A DNA stretch of 61,115 nucleotides from Bacteroidia bacterium (lineage in GTDB: Bacteria; Bacteroidota; Bacteroidia; Flavobacteriales_D; Sanyastnellaceae). The notes under the pieces are model-generated. The model saw only the letters and a program-made list of their open reading frames with translations. It did not search any database and was not told the DNA's origin. The stretch is from positions 1-61,115 of the forward strand of contig JAUICJ010000017.1 of NCBI GenBank assembly GCA_030427925.1, in the 5' to 3' direction. Position 1 is the first letter of the stretch, and every line of letters begins with the position of its first letter. The position numbers and the translations under genes were made by a program. This document shows, piece after piece, positions 51,831-61,115 of the stretch.

Positions 51831-54659
51831 TCAATGTGCCTCTAGCCAGTCTTCGCCGGTATTGACTTCGACCACCAGCGGCACGTCCAAGGTCGCAGCG
51901 CCTTCCATGGCCCGCTGAATCGCTGGAATGACCTGGTCGAGTTCGGCCTTGGGAACGTCGAATACGAGTTCGTCGTGGACTTGCATGATCATGCGAGTCG
52001 CCCAGCCCTCCCGTTCGATGAGGTCCTGGATGCGCAGCATCGCCACCTTGATGATGTCGGCGGCGGACCCTTGGATCGGCGCGTTCACGGCGTTCCGTTC
52101 GGCGAAGGCGCGCACGTTCGTGTTCGCGCTCGTGATGTCCGGGAGGTAGCGTCGGCGGCCCATGAGGGTTTCCGCGTAGCCGGTTTCGCGCGCGCGGTCG
52201 ACGCAGGCTTGGGTGAACGCCTTCAGGTCCCGAAATTGAGCGAAGTAGGCGTCGATGATTTCCTTGGCCTCGGAGCGGGAGATGTTCAGGTTTTGGGCCA
52301 AACCAAACGCGCCCTGCCCATACAGGATGCCGAAATTCACGGCCTTCGCCTTGCTCCGCATGGTCCGGTCCACCTCGCCGAGCGCCACCCCGAAGACGCG
52401 GGCGGCCGTGGCCGTGTGGATGTCGTGCCCCTCCTTGAAGGCCTCCACCAGCCCGGGGTCGCCGCTCATCGCGGCCGCAATGCGGAGCTCGACCTGGCTG
52501 TAATCCGCGGCGACGAGCACGTGGTCGGCATCGCGGGGCACGAACGCTTTCCGAATCGCGCGGCCCTCGGCGGTCCGGATGGGGATGTTCTGCAAGTTCG
52601 GGTGGTTCGAACTGAGGCGTCCCGTGGCGGCCACGGTTTGCATGTAGTGGGTGTGGACCCGGCCGGTTTGCGGATCGATGAGCTTGGGCAGGGGCTCGAC
52701 GTAGGTGGAGCGGAGTTTTTTGAGCTTCCGGTACTCGAGGATGAGCGGGATGATGGGGTGCTGTTGTTCGAGCTTGATGAGGACTTCCTCGCCGGTGGGG
52801 TATTGGCCGGACTTGGTGCGCTTGACCTTGGCTTTGATGCCGAGGTGCTCGAACAGGATGGGCCCGAGTTGCTTGGGGGAGTCGATGTTGAAGGGCCGCT
52901 CGGCGAGGCGTTGGATGTCGTCGTCGAGGGCGGCGATTCGCTCGGCGAGGTCGACGCTGTAGGCCGCGAGGCGCTCACGGTCGATGTGGACGCCCTCGCG
53001 TTCGACTTCGGCAAGGACCGGGACGAGCGGGAATTCGACTTCGCGAGCGAGTTCCGTCGCGGCGACCGATTCGAGCTGCGGGCGGTAGAGGGCCGCGAGG
53101 CGCCAGGTCAGGTCGGCGTCCTCGCAGGCGTAGTCGGTCCAGCGGTCGGCCGGGACTTGGGCGGGCGAGATTTGGCCTTTGCCCTTCTCCCCGATGAGCG
53201 ACGAGAACGGAATCGGCTGGTAGCCCAAATCCACTTCCGCCAGCCGATCCAGCGCATGCCCCGACTCCGGCTGGAGCAAGTAATGCGCGACCATCGTGTC
53301 GAACACGCGGTTCTTCATGCGCACCCCATGGCTCCGCATCACCTGGTAATCGTACTTGAAATTGTGGGCGATCACTTCCTTCTGCTCGTCCTCCATGATC
53401 GGCCGGAACGCCTCCAAGTATTCCTCGTGGGTCCATTCACCGCCCTCCACGGGAACCCACCACGCTTCGCCCGCGCCCAGTGCAAACGAGCAGCCGATGA
53501 GGTCGACGTTCCGCGCATCGAGGCCGGTGGTTTCGGTGTCGAAGGCGTACGAATCGGCGGCGGTCAGTCGCGCAATCAGCGCGTCAAGGTCCGCTCGGGT
53601 CAAGACCGCGTGGTACGCGTGCTCGCTGCTCTCGATTGAGCTCAGATTGGGGTCGAGAAGGTGAAGCGTTTGGTTGTCGTCAGCCGGAGCGTCGAACAAC
53701 CCGAGCTGCCCGTCATCCGGAGCCACCGGTGCCGAGGCCTTCTTGGGCGCATCTGCCGGCGCCTCCACCCCGAAGTCGGTCAGCACCCGCCGCAACAGGG
53801 TCCGAAACTCCAATTCCTCGAACACCTCCTGCACCGCTTCCACCTTCGGATGGCCCATTTCCATCGAGGGCAAATCCACTTCGTACGGCAAATCGAGCTT
53901 GATGGTCGCCAATTCCTTCGAGAGCAGGGCCGATTCCCGCCCGGCTTCCACCTTCTCCTTCATTTTGCCCTTCAACTCGTGCGTGTGCTCAAGCAGGCCT
54001 TCGACGCTGCCGTACTGTTGGATGAACTTCGACGCGGTTTTGGGTCCCACACCCGGAATGCCTGGAATGTTGTCCACGCTGTCGCCCATCAGCCCGAGCA
54101 AGTCGATGATCTGCAACGGCTCATCCACCCCAAACCGCTCGCACACTTCTACCGGCCCGAGCACCTCGGGCGGATTGCCCCCTTTCGCAGGCTTGAACAT
54201 TTTGATCCGGTCGGTCACGAGCTGCCCGAAGTCCTTGTCCGGCGTCATCATGTACACGTCGAAGTCCTCTTTCGCGGCTTGGTGGGCCAAATACCCGATC
54301 AAATCATCCGCCTCGTACCCGGGCAACGTGATGATCGGAATGTCGAACGCCTCGAGCACCCGCAAAATGTAGGGCACCGAGCGCTTGATGTCTTCGGGCG
54401 TTTCATCGCGATTCGCCTTGTATTCGGGGAACAGCTCGTTCCGAAATGTGTCCCCGGGCGAATCGAACGCCACGGCGAGGTGGGTGGGCTGTTCGTTGCG
54501 CAGCACCTCCAGCACGGCGTTCGTGAAGCCGAAGATGGCCGAGGTGTTCAACCCTTGGGAATTGATGCGCGGGTTTTTGATGAAGGCGTAATAAGCCCGA
54601 AAAATCAAGGCATACGCGTCAATCAAAAACAGCTTTCGGGGAGATTCGGGCGTGATCAT
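51831..54659 (-). CDS. polA: DNA polymerase I
   Basis: 942 residues from ATG 54659 (MITPESPRKLFLIDAYALIFRAYYAF). The 5'-3' exonuclease domain (about 1-300) has SVDNIPGIPGVGPKTA. The 3'-5' exonuclease domain retains FDTETTGLD and HNFKYDYQVM, so proofreading looks intact. The polymerase domain has DYSQVELRI (motif A), RSKAKAVNFGILYGQG and the motif C VHDELVF. A TAACTTGC box lies 20 nt upstream (54680-54687). Confidence 0.98.
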   Translation of the reverse strand: MITPESPRKLFLIDAYALIFRAYYAFIKNPRINSQGLNTSAIFGFTNAVLEVLRNEQPTHLAVAFDSPGDTFRNELFPEYKANRDETPEDIKRSVPYILRVLEAFDIPIITLPGYEADDLIGYLAHQAAKEDFDVYMMTPDKDFGQLVTDRIKMFKPAKGGNPPEVLGPVEVCERFGVDEPLQIIDLLGLMGDSVDNIPGIPGVGPKTASKFIQQYGSVEGLLEHTHELKGKMKEKVEAGRESALLSKELATIKLDLPYEVDLPSMEMGHPKVEAVQEVFEELEFRTLLRRVLTDFGVEAPADAPKKASAPVAPDDGQLGLFDAPADDNQTLHLLDPNLSSIESSEHAYHAVLTRADLDALIARLTAADSYAFDTETTGLDARNVDLIGCSFALGAGEAWWVPVEGGEWTHEEYLEAFRPIMEDEQKEVIAHNFKYDYQVMRSHGVRMKNRVFDTMVAHYLLQPESGHALDRLAEVDLGYQPIPFSSLIGEKGKGQISPAQVPADRWTDYACEDADLTWRLAALYRPQLESVAATELAREVEFPLVPVLAEVEREGVHIDRERLAAYSVDLAERIAALDDDIQRLAERPFNIDSPKQLGPILFEHLGIKAKVKRTKSGQYPTGEEVLIKLEQQHPIIPLILEYRKLKKLRSTYVEPLPKLIDPQTGRVHTHYMQTVAATGRLSSNHPNLQNIPIRTAEGRAIRKAFVPRDADHVLVAADYSQVELRIAAAMSGDPGLVEAFKEGHDIHTATAARVFGVALGEVDRTMRSKAKAVNFGILYGQGAFGLAQNLNISRSEAKEIIDAYFAQFRDLKAFTQACVDRARETGYAETLMGRRRYLPDITSANTNVRAFAERNAVNAPIQGSAADIIKVAMLRIQDLIEREGWATRMIMQVHDELVFDVPKAELDQVIPAIQRAMEGAATLDVPLVVEVNTGEDWLEAH

Positions 54660-54712
54660 GGGCAACGGGTCAAGGGTCAGCAAGTTAACCCGCGCACCCG
54701 CGCCGACGCCCG

Positions 54713-55222
54713 TCAGCGGCGGGGCTTTTTATAAACAGGAACCGCGCTGCAGGCCTCGCCGTACATCAGGGATCGGACGATGGGCTGCAGGCGCTCGACC
54801 ACGGCCACCAAGACCGGCGTGCCGCCCACCGAGGCGCATCCGCGCAGCATGACGCGCGCGCCTTCGAATTCCGAAACGTCCGCCGCTTCCACCGCCCGCA
54901 AAAAGCACCGCTGGCGCACCGTTTCCAGGTCGCCGACCACGGGCCGCCCCCCCAACTCGACAATGCGCGAAGCCGCGACCATCCACGCCCAATCGGGCAC
55001 GATGGCGTCGGCGCTGCAGAACAGCGCCACGTTTTTGTCTTCAAAATCAGCCGACTTCCAACCCGCTACGGCTTCGCGAAACGGCTTTTCCATCAACACG
55101 AATCCATCGATCAATTCGGTGGCCAAATCGCACGCCACCACCTCCGGGGCCTCCAACCACTTCTCCAATTCCAACTGGATGATGCCGCTGGCTTCCACCC
55201 GGTTCAGGATCGGTTCTTCCAT
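54713..55222 (-). CDS. DUF2480 family protein
   Basis: 169 residues from ATG 55222, only 2 bp after the dxs stop; a start further upstream would run inside dxs. The family pattern is clear: ILNRVEASGIIQLELE, DLATELIDGFVLMEKPFRE, VALFCSADAIVPDWAWM, and a C-terminal SLMYGEACSAVPVYKKPRR. DUF2480 is nearly restricted to Bacteroidetes and has no known function. The conserved Cys-Ser-Ala-Asp-Ala segment could be catalytic or metal-binding. It is translated with dxs. Confidence 0.9.
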   Translation of the reverse strand: MEEPILNRVEASGIIQLELEKWLEAPEVVACDLATELIDGFVLMEKPFREAVAGWKSADFEDKNVALFCSADAIVPDWAWMVAASRIVELGGRPVVGDLETVRQRCFLRAVEAADVSEFEGARVMLRGCASVGGTPVLVAVVERLQPIVRSLMYGEACSAVPVYKKPRR

Positions 55223-55224
55223 GG

Positions 55225-57195
55225 TCAGGCGGTGCGCATGCTGGTGGCTGCGGCTTCGGCCATCAGGGCTTCGGCGGTGGCCGCGATGCTTGTTCGGTCG
55301 TAGCCGCACTCCTTGTAGAGTTGGGCTTGCGAACCGTGCTCGACGTAAGCGTCCGGCATGCCGAGCCGCTTTACGCGGGCGCTGTAGCCCGCTTCCGCCA
55401 TGAATTCCGTCACCGCGCTACCGAAGCCGCCGGTCACGGTGCCGTCCTCCACGGTGATGACGCGTTTGAACTTGCCGAAGACCTCGTGGAGCATCACTTC
55501 GTCGAGCGGCTTCACGAACCGCATGTCGTAGTGGGCGGCGTTGATGCCTTGTTCGGCAAGGGCTTCAACCGCTGCGGCCGCTTCCGTGCCGATGGCGCCG
55601 ATGCTGAGGATGGCCACGTCCGTGCCCGCTTTGAGCCGGCGGCCTTGACCGACTGGGATTTCGGCGAACGGTTGCCGCCAGTTGACGATCGAGCCATTGC
55701 CACGCGGGTAGCGGATGGAGTAGGGGCCGGATTGTTTTTGGCTTGCAGAGTACATCATGTTGCGCAGCTCCACCTCGTCCATCGGCGCAGCCACCACCAT
55801 GCCCGGCACGCAGCGCATGTAGGCCAAATCGTACGCGCCATGGTGCGTAGGGCCATCCGCTCCCGCAATCCCTCCCCGATCGAGGCAGAAGACCACGTGC
55901 AGGTTTTGCAACGCCACGTCGTGGATGACTTGGTCGTACGCCCGCTGCATGAAGCTCGAGTAGATGTTGCAGAACGGAATCTGCCCACGCGTGGCCATGC
56001 CCGCGCTGAACGTCACGGCGTGTTGCTCGGCAATGCCCACGTCGAATGCACGGTCCGGCATCGCTTCCATCATGAACTTCAGCGAGCAGCCCGTCGGCAT
56101 GGCGGGCGTCACGCCCACGATGCGCCGATCGGTTTCCGCCAACTCGATGATGGTGTGTCCGAAGACGTCTTGGAATTTCGGGGGCGCAGGCTTCGTCGAT
56201 GCGCTCGCAATCACCTCGCCCGTTTCCTTGTTGAACAGCCCCGGCGCGTGCCATTTGGTCGGGCTGCCGGCTTCGGCGGGCGCGTAGCCTTTGCCTTTTT
56301 TCGTCACGCAATGCAGCAGCTTCGGCCCCGGGATGTCCTTCAAGTCACTCAGGATCGAGGCCAAATGTTCCACGTCGTGCCCATCCACCGGCCCAAAGTA
56401 CCGAAAGTTCAGGGACTCGAACAGGTTGCTTTGCTTCAGCATGGCCGACTTGACGGCGTGCTCGACCTTTTGGGCGATGGCCTGCGCGTTGGGACCGAAT
56501 TTGCTGATCCGCCCGAGTAGGTGCCACACCTCGTCCTTGACTTTGTTGTAGGTGTGCGACGTGGTGACGTCCGTCAAATATTCCTTGAGCGCGCCCACGT
56601 TGGGGTCGATGCTCATGCAGTTGTCGTTGAGGATCACCAGCATGTTGGTGTCCTCGACGCCGCCGTGATTGAGCCCTTCGAAGGCCAAACCCGCTGTCAT
56701 CGCACCATCCCCAATCACCGCCACATGTTGTCGTTCCCGGTTGCCCTCCAGCCGGCTTCCCACCGCCATGCCCAGCGCTGCCGAGATGCTCGTGCTGCTG
56801 TGCCCCACACCGAACGTGTCGTACGGGCTTTCGCTCCGTTTGGGGAATCCGGAAATGCCTTTGTATTGGCGGTTCGTGTGAAACACGTCGCGTCGTCCCG
56901 TCAGGATCTTGTGTCCGTAGGCTTGGTGTCCTACGTCCCACACGATTTGGTCTTCCGGGGTGTTGAAGACGTAGTGAAGCGCCACGGTCAATTCCACCAC
57001 GCCGAGGCTCGCGCCGAAATGGCCGCCTTTTTCGGACACCACGTCGACGATGAAGTCGCGAAGTTCATTGGCAATTTGCGGCAGGTCTTCGGTTTTGAAG
57101 AGCGTGCGCAGGTCCGCAGGTTCGTGGATGCGGGAAAGGAGGGGGCCGGCAGCGTATGCGTTCATGAGAAGGTGACGGGGTTCATTGCCCGACAT
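55225..57195 (-). CDS. dxs: 1-deoxy-D-xylulose-5-phosphate synthase
   Basis: First step of the MEP isoprenoid pathway; thiamine diphosphate enzyme. Seen are GHFGASLGVVELTVALHYVF, WDVGHQAYGHKILTGR, the ThDP motif GDGAMTAGLAFEGLNH...LNDN, the AEQHAVTFSAG segment and DRGGIAGADGPTHHGAYD. From ATG 57195 it has 656 residues; a -7 box lies 4 nt before it. ATG 57165 (MNAYAAGPL) fits the usual N-terminus better and would leave a 34-nt leader, so the first ten residues are uncertain. Confidence 0.96.
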   Translation of the reverse strand: MSGNEPRHLLMNAYAAGPLLSRIHEPADLRTLFKTEDLPQIANELRDFIVDVVSEKGGHFGASLGVVELTVALHYVFNTPEDQIVWDVGHQAYGHKILTGRRDVFHTNRQYKGISGFPKRSESPYDTFGVGHSSTSISAALGMAVGSRLEGNRERQHVAVIGDGAMTAGLAFEGLNHGGVEDTNMLVILNDNCMSIDPNVGALKEYLTDVTTSHTYNKVKDEVWHLLGRISKFGPNAQAIAQKVEHAVKSAMLKQSNLFESLNFRYFGPVDGHDVEHLASILSDLKDIPGPKLLHCVTKKGKGYAPAEAGSPTKWHAPGLFNKETGEVIASASTKPAPPKFQDVFGHTIIELAETDRRIVGVTPAMPTGCSLKFMMEAMPDRAFDVGIAEQHAVTFSAGMATRGQIPFCNIYSSFMQRAYDQVIHDVALQNLHVVFCLDRGGIAGADGPTHHGAYDLAYMRCVPGMVVAAPMDEVELRNMMYSASQKQSGPYSIRYPRGNGSIVNWRQPFAEIPVGQGRRLKAGTDVAILSIGAIGTEAAAAVEALAEQGINAAHYDMRFVKPLDEVMLHEVFGKFKRVITVEDGTVTGGFGSAVTEFMAEAGYSARVKRLGMPDAYVEHGSQAQLYKECGYDRTSIAATAEALMAEAAATSMRTA

Positions 57196-57199
57196 TCAA

Positions 57200-57207
57200 C
57201 AAAACTA
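57200..57207 (-). promoter_or_regulatory. -7 box TAGTTTTG of dxs
   Basis: Exact TAnnTTTG on the minus strand, spacer TTGA, then the ATG at 57195. Confidence 0.6.
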
Positions 57208-57250
57208 AACGCTCTTTGGTTCATGGCATTGCCCAAACCGGAAATTCGTG

Positions 57251-57943
<693 letters not shown>

Positions 57944-58014
57944 GGTGCGAAGTTCGGCAATTTTCCATCGGATGGAGGGCTTTTTCTCGCGGATTTTCCA
58001 CACGTTGTGCCCGC

Positions 58015-58935
58015 TCAGGCAGGGACGAGGGCGAGGGCGATTCCGCTGAGCCAAACCCCGAGCAACAGCGCCCAAAGGCCGCCCCGAATCCACCGTTCGG
58101 CTCCGTGCACCCGGTCGGAATGGGGTACGAGCCAAACCCAAGCGAACGCGACCGCCACCGCCGTCAGCCGCCACGTGTGGGGCTGTCCAGGCGCCGTTGC
58201 GAGGGCCCAAATCGCGGAGAGTCCCGTCAAGAGGGCGAGGTTGAGGCGGGCGGCCTTGCGTCGAATGCCCGCGCTGCGGGATTGAAGGGCCGCGCTGATC
58301 CATCCCGCAGCGGTGAGGAGGGCGGCGAGGACGGCCCATGCTTGTTCGGTCAAGGAGGGGAGCACCCAGGGCTGTTCGGCGCGCGCGGGCAGGTGCCAGC
58401 CGTTCCAGGTCAGGACGAACGCCGTTGCGGGAATCCACGCGGTACCGAGCACGAGGAGCACCCATTCGCGGAGGAGGAAGGTGCGGGTTTTGGCCAGCAC
58501 CACCGCGGCCGCCAAGGCCACCCCGAAGCTGCTCGGCTCCAACCACCACGCGACCCCGGCCAGCGCGCCCGCTCGAAAGGTCAGTCCACTCACCCGCGGC
58601 TGCCGGTGCACGCCGAGCATCCACCACGCACTCCCCAACCCCGCGGCCAACGCGCTCCACGACCGCCAAGCCGCCCCTCCGGTTCCCGCCCATTCCGCCG
58701 CCGCCAAGCACCCCACAAGCACCCAAGCCAACGCCGGATCCCCGCGCTCCGCATAGTCGAAACTCCGGTACAACAGGTGCCCCAACGCCGCGGCCACCAG
58801 TGTGCCCGTTCCCCACTGCACCAACCGATCCACTTCCCAATGCCCCCACCAGAACGCCCCGCCGAGCACCATCAACACGGTCACGGGAACGATCATCCAC
58901 GCAATTGGTTGATTCGAACGGAGGAGGGTTAGCAC
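58015..58935 (-). CDS. Polytopic membrane protein, possibly DUF6427 family
   Basis: 306 residues from a GTG start with about eight to nine hydrophobic segments, rich in Trp, Ala and Leu, and no soluble domain. The placement (between purQ and a small membrane protein next to purD) and size match the Bacteroidetes DUF6427 family; the assignment is tentative because no sharp motif exists. No function known. It is divergent from the 62-residue protein gene. Confidence 0.7.
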   Translation of the reverse strand: MLTLLRSNQPIAWMIVPVTVLMVLGGAFWWGHWEVDRLVQWGTGTLVAAALGHLLYRSFDYAERGDPALAWVLVGCLAAAEWAGTGGAAWRSWSALAAGLGSAWWMLGVHRQPRVSGLTFRAGALAGVAWWLEPSSFGVALAAAVVLAKTRTFLLREWVLLVLGTAWIPATAFVLTWNGWHLPARAEQPWVLPSLTEQAWAVLAALLTAAGWISAALQSRSAGIRRKAARLNLALLTGLSAIWALATAPGQPHTWRLTAVAVAFAWVWLVPHSDRVHGAERWIRGGLWALLLGVWLSGIALALVPA

Positions 58936-58943
58936 GGAAGTTG

Positions 58944-58951
58944 TATTTTTA
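58944..58951 (+). promoter_or_regulatory. -7-like box TATTTTTA
   Basis: One mismatch to TAnnTTTG, 17 nt before the ATG at 58969. It lies between two divergent membrane-protein genes. Confidence 0.4.
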
Positions 58952-58968
58952 CGCCGAATTTACGCAGC

Positions 58969-59157
58969 ATGAACACGCAAGAAATCATCACCCCGGTCGC
59001 AAAGTTCATTGAATGGACCTTTGAAAACCTGTTGGTTCCCATCGCCTCGCCGATGAACACGGCGGTCGTCGCCCTCGGCCTCGTGGGCTTGGTGTTTTGG
59101 TTGCGCTTGCAGAAGAAATACACGGAAAAGGCGAAGCAAGACGGCACCATCATGTGA
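58969..59157 (+). CDS. Small single-pass membrane protein, possibly DUF6341 family
   Basis: 62 residues: an amphipathic N-terminus (AKFIEWTFENLLVPIASP), one membrane segment (TAVVALGLVGLVFWLRL) and a charged C-terminus (QKKYTEKAKQDG). Similar short proteins sit next to purD in many Bacteroidetes and are called DUF6341; the match here is by size, topology and neighbourhood. It is followed by a strong terminator, supporting a real transcript. Function unknown. Confidence 0.72.
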   Translation: MNTQEIITPVAKFIEWTFENLLVPIASPMNTAVVALGLVGLVFWLRLQKKYTEKAKQDGTIM

Positions 59158-59184
59158 GGTCCGGTTCGCTCTGAACCCATTGCG

Positions 59185-59212
59185 AGCGCTCCCTTCGGGG
59201 GGCGCTTTTTTT
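59185..59212 (+). terminator. Strong intrinsic terminator
   Basis: AGCGCTCCC pairs with GGGGGCGCT (9 bp, one G-U) around TTCG, then a run of seven T. It ends the small membrane protein transcript just before the converging purD. Confidence 0.93.
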
Positions 59213-59221
59213 GGTCCCGGG

Positions 59222-60508
59222 TCAAATGGACTCCATCACGTCGGCGCCGATGTCGTTGCGGCAGAATGCGCCGTCGAAGTTCACCCGCGCAGCGAGTTGG
59301 TAGCTGTTCTTGAGGGCCGATTCGAGGTCGAGGCCAAATCCCGTCAACGCCAACACCCGCCCCCCGTTGCTGAGCACCTTGCGCCGGACTTCTTTCGTCC
59401 CCGCGTGGAACACCATGCCGTCGATGCCGTTCAACGCGTCCAGCCCTTCGATTTCCATTCCCTTTTCGTACGCGCCCGGGTAACCGCCCGACGCCAGGAT
59501 GACCGTGCTGGCCGCCCGCTCCTCGATGACCACATCCACTTCCGTGAGCATGCCCGTGCAGAGGCTATCGAATACGTGCAACAGGTCACTCTGAACCCGC
59601 GGCAAAATCACCTCCGTTTCCGGATCGCCCAACCGGCAGTTGTATTCAATGACAAAGGGATCCCCGCCCACCTTGATGAGCCCGAAGAACACGAACCCGC
59701 AATAGGGGATGCCGTCCTTCTCAAGGCCTTTGATGGTGGGAATGACGATTTGGTTCATCGCCTTCTCCTGGAACTCGGGGCTGACGAAGGGAACCGGAGA
59801 GATGGCGCCCATGCCGCCTGTATTGGGTCCGGTGTCGCCTTCGCCGACGCGCTTGTAGTCCTTGGCCGAAGGCAGCATCTTGAAGTGGTGGCCATCCGTC
59901 ACACAGAACAAACTCACCTCGATGCCGTCCAAGAATTCTTCAATGACCACGCGGCGACCGGCATCCCCAAAGGACGTTCCGCTCAGCATGTCCTTCAACG
60001 TGGCCTCTGCCTCCTCGCGCGATGAGGTGATGATGACCCCCTTTCCCGCAGCCAAGCCGTCGGCTTTCAGCACATACGGGGCTTCGAATTCGTCGAGGAA
60101 GGCGATGGCGGCGTCGAGTTGCTCTCCCGTGAAGCTGCCGTAGCGCGCCGTGGGGATGTTGTGCCGCTTCATGAATTGCTTCGCAAACTCCTTGCTGCCT
60201 TCGAGCTGTGCACCGGCGGCGCGCGGCCCCACGACTTGCACGTCGATTTTATCCGAGTCGAGCAGGTAATCCGCCAAGCCCGCCACCAGCGGCGCTTCGG
60301 GTCCCACCACCACCTGGTGGATGTCGTTGCGCTTCACGTACCGCTCCACCGCAGCAAAGTCCATGGGGTCGAGGTCGGCAAGCGTTCCCAATCCGGCCAT
60401 TCCGGCATTCCCAGGGGCGATGTGGAGGGAAGTCAGCAAGGAGCTTTGGTGCAACTTCCAAGCCAAGGCGTGCTCCCGCCCGCCGCTTCCAATGAGCAGT
60501 ACATTCAT
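59222..60508 (-). CDS. purD: Phosphoribosylamine-glycine ligase
   Basis: Second step of purine synthesis. 428 residues, ATP-grasp fold. The N-terminus LLIGSGGREHALAWKL, PGNAGMA, GPEAPLVAGLAD, KADGLAAGKGV and the metal-site RLGDPETEVILPR are all seen. The start is fixed by a -7 box 4 nt before the ATG. No fusion to PurM or PurN is present. It is separated from purQ by two membrane-protein genes. Confidence 0.97.
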   Translation of the reverse strand: MNVLLIGSGGREHALAWKLHQSSLLTSLHIAPGNAGMAGLGTLADLDPMDFAAVERYVKRNDIHQVVVGPEAPLVAGLADYLLDSDKIDVQVVGPRAAGAQLEGSKEFAKQFMKRHNIPTARYGSFTGEQLDAAIAFLDEFEAPYVLKADGLAAGKGVIITSSREEAEATLKDMLSGTSFGDAGRRVVIEEFLDGIEVSLFCVTDGHHFKMLPSAKDYKRVGEGDTGPNTGGMGAISPVPFVSPEFQEKAMNQIVIPTIKGLEKDGIPYCGFVFFGLIKVGGDPFVIEYNCRLGDPETEVILPRVQSDLLHVFDSLCTGMLTEVDVVIEERAASTVILASGGYPGAYEKGMEIEGLDALNGIDGMVFHAGTKEVRRKVLSNGGRVLALTGFGLDLESALKNSYQLAARVNFDGAFCRNDIGADVMESI

Positions 60509-60512
60509 GCCG

Positions 60513-60520
60513 CGAAATTA
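60513..60520 (-). promoter_or_regulatory. -7 box TAATTTCG of purD
   Basis: TAnnTTCG on the minus strand, spacer CGGC, then the ATG; a TTG lies 20 bp upstream of the box. The box is identical to that of ispG. Confidence 0.6.
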
Positions 60521-60553
60521 GCGCGCAACCCCACCGGGTGCAACCGCAGGACG

Positions 60554-60561
60554 TACCTTCG
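60554..60561 (+). promoter_or_regulatory. -7 box TACCTTCG of the glycosyltransferase gene
   Basis: TAnnTTCG ending 5 nt before the ATG at 60567; divergent from the purD promoter with 33 bp between boxes. Confidence 0.6.
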
Positions 60562-60566
60562 CGGTC

Positions 60567-61115
60567 ATGCCCGTTGAAATTCGCGCGTCCGCTCCGAAGA
60601 AGCCGCTGGTTTCAGCAGTGGTCATCGCCTTCAACGAAGAGCGCAATTTGCCGCGCTGCCTCGCTTCTTTGCGGTTGGGTGAAGTGGTCGACGAGGTCGT
60701 TGTAGTGGACAGTGGGTCCACGGATCGGACCGTGGAGCTCGCCACAGCGGCGGGTGCGCGCGTGCTGCACCACGATTTCGAAGGCCACATCGAACAGAAG
60801 AATTGGGCCCAGGCCCAAGCGCTCGGGTCGTGGATCTTGAGCCTGGATGCCGACGAGGCCCTTTCGGACGCCTTGCAGGCGGCGTTGCTCGCGTGGCGCA
60901 AGGTGCCCGAGTCGGAGCGCGCCGAAGCATACGCCGTGAACCGGCTGACGAATTATTGCGGGCATTGGGTGCGGCATTCGGGGTGGTATCCGGATCGCAA
61001 GGTGCGGCTTTGGCGCGCGGGGCAGGGGACGTGGGCGGGTGAGAATCCGCACGATCGCTTGGAGGCGCAGGGTCGCGTGGACCGGCTGACGGGGGACCTG
61101 CTCCACTATTCGTAT
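60567..61115 (+). CDS. Family 2 glycosyltransferase, 3' part outside window
   Basis: 183 residues are seen before the edge and the frame is still open. The GT-A core has VSAVVIAFNEERNLPRCLASL, VVVVDSGSTDRT, KNWAQAQALGSWILSLDADEALS (the metal-binding DxD) and VRLWRAGQGTWAGENPHDRLE. This arrangement is typical of the WaaE / KdtX type, which adds glucose to the LPS inner core, though other acceptors are possible. No signal peptide, so it acts at the cytoplasmic face. Confidence 0.85.
   Translation, partial: MPVEIRASAPKKPLVSAVVIAFNEERNLPRCLASLRLGEVVDEVVVVDSGSTDRTVELATAAGARVLHHDFEGHIEQKNWAQAQALGSWILSLDADEALSDALQAALLAWRKVPESERAEAYAVNRLTNYCGHWVRHSGWYPDRKVRLWRAGQGTWAGENPHDRLEAQGRVDRLTGDLLHYSY

Noticed and set aside
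51975-53639. 554-residue open frame antisense to polA
   Set aside because: Shadow frame without motifs; polA is complete on the other strand.

Overview
The window is chromosomal DNA from a GC-rich member of the Bacteroidetes, most likely a Flavobacteriales or related marine lineage. The evidence is a gliding-motility lipoprotein (GldH), secreted proteins with C-terminal PNP-type sorting tails of the type IX secretion system, the long three-domain form of IspG, the large type-2 IleRS, DUF2480 and IPExxxVDY-family proteins, and promoters built on the Bacteroidetes -7 element TAnnTTTG, often as TAnnTTCG here. I saw no rRNA, tRNA, CRISPR array or prophage. The one mobile element is an intact IS1595-type insertion sequence (about 7120-8110) flanked by a direct repeat.

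Layout. 1-3276: 5' part of a giant secreted repeat protein (minus, 3' end outside the window). 3517-10351: leuS, a polysaccharide deacetylase, the IS, a five-repeat DUF349 protein and recX. 10393-15528: prfB, fumC, a T9SS-type PKD protein, manC and an unlisted 42-residue lipoprotein. 15572-26729: an MlaE/MlaF-like permease and ATPase, a nitroreductase, acpP-fabF-rnc, an IPExxxVDY protein, pyk, ileS, a DksA-like protein and lspA. 26819-34719: an LRR exported protein, a membrane protein, ispG, a VWA + MoxR-like AAA+ pair and recO. 34787-41868: a haem-type TonB receptor, holB, ricT-gldH, a sterol-desaturase-family enzyme with a small membrane protein, and a rhodanese lipoprotein. 42016-47110: a tightly coupled five-gene operon (LolA-like protein, two FtsX-type permeases, ABC ATPase, predicted outer-membrane barrel). 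47164-51716: an M43-type metalloprotease and envelope proteins. 51831-61115: polA, DUF2480, dxs, purQ, two membrane proteins, purD and the start of a family 2 glycosyltransferase.

How the genes work together. Most are housekeeping: translation (leuS, ileS, prfB), replication and repair (polA, holB, recO, recX), fatty acid synthesis (acpP, fabF), isoprenoid precursors by the MEP pathway (dxs, ispG), purines (purQ, purD), central carbon (fumC, pyk) and RNA processing (rnc, ricT). A second theme is the cell envelope: lspA, gldH, T9SS cargo, MlaEF, the LolA/FtsX/barrel operon, manC and the glycosyltransferase.

The most unusual signal is regulatory. At about fourteen genes on both strands a -7-like box ends only 4-6 nt before the ATG, which predicts leaderless or nearly leaderless mRNAs and fixes several start codons. 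The best candidate for a poorly described system is the 42016-47110 trans-envelope operon.
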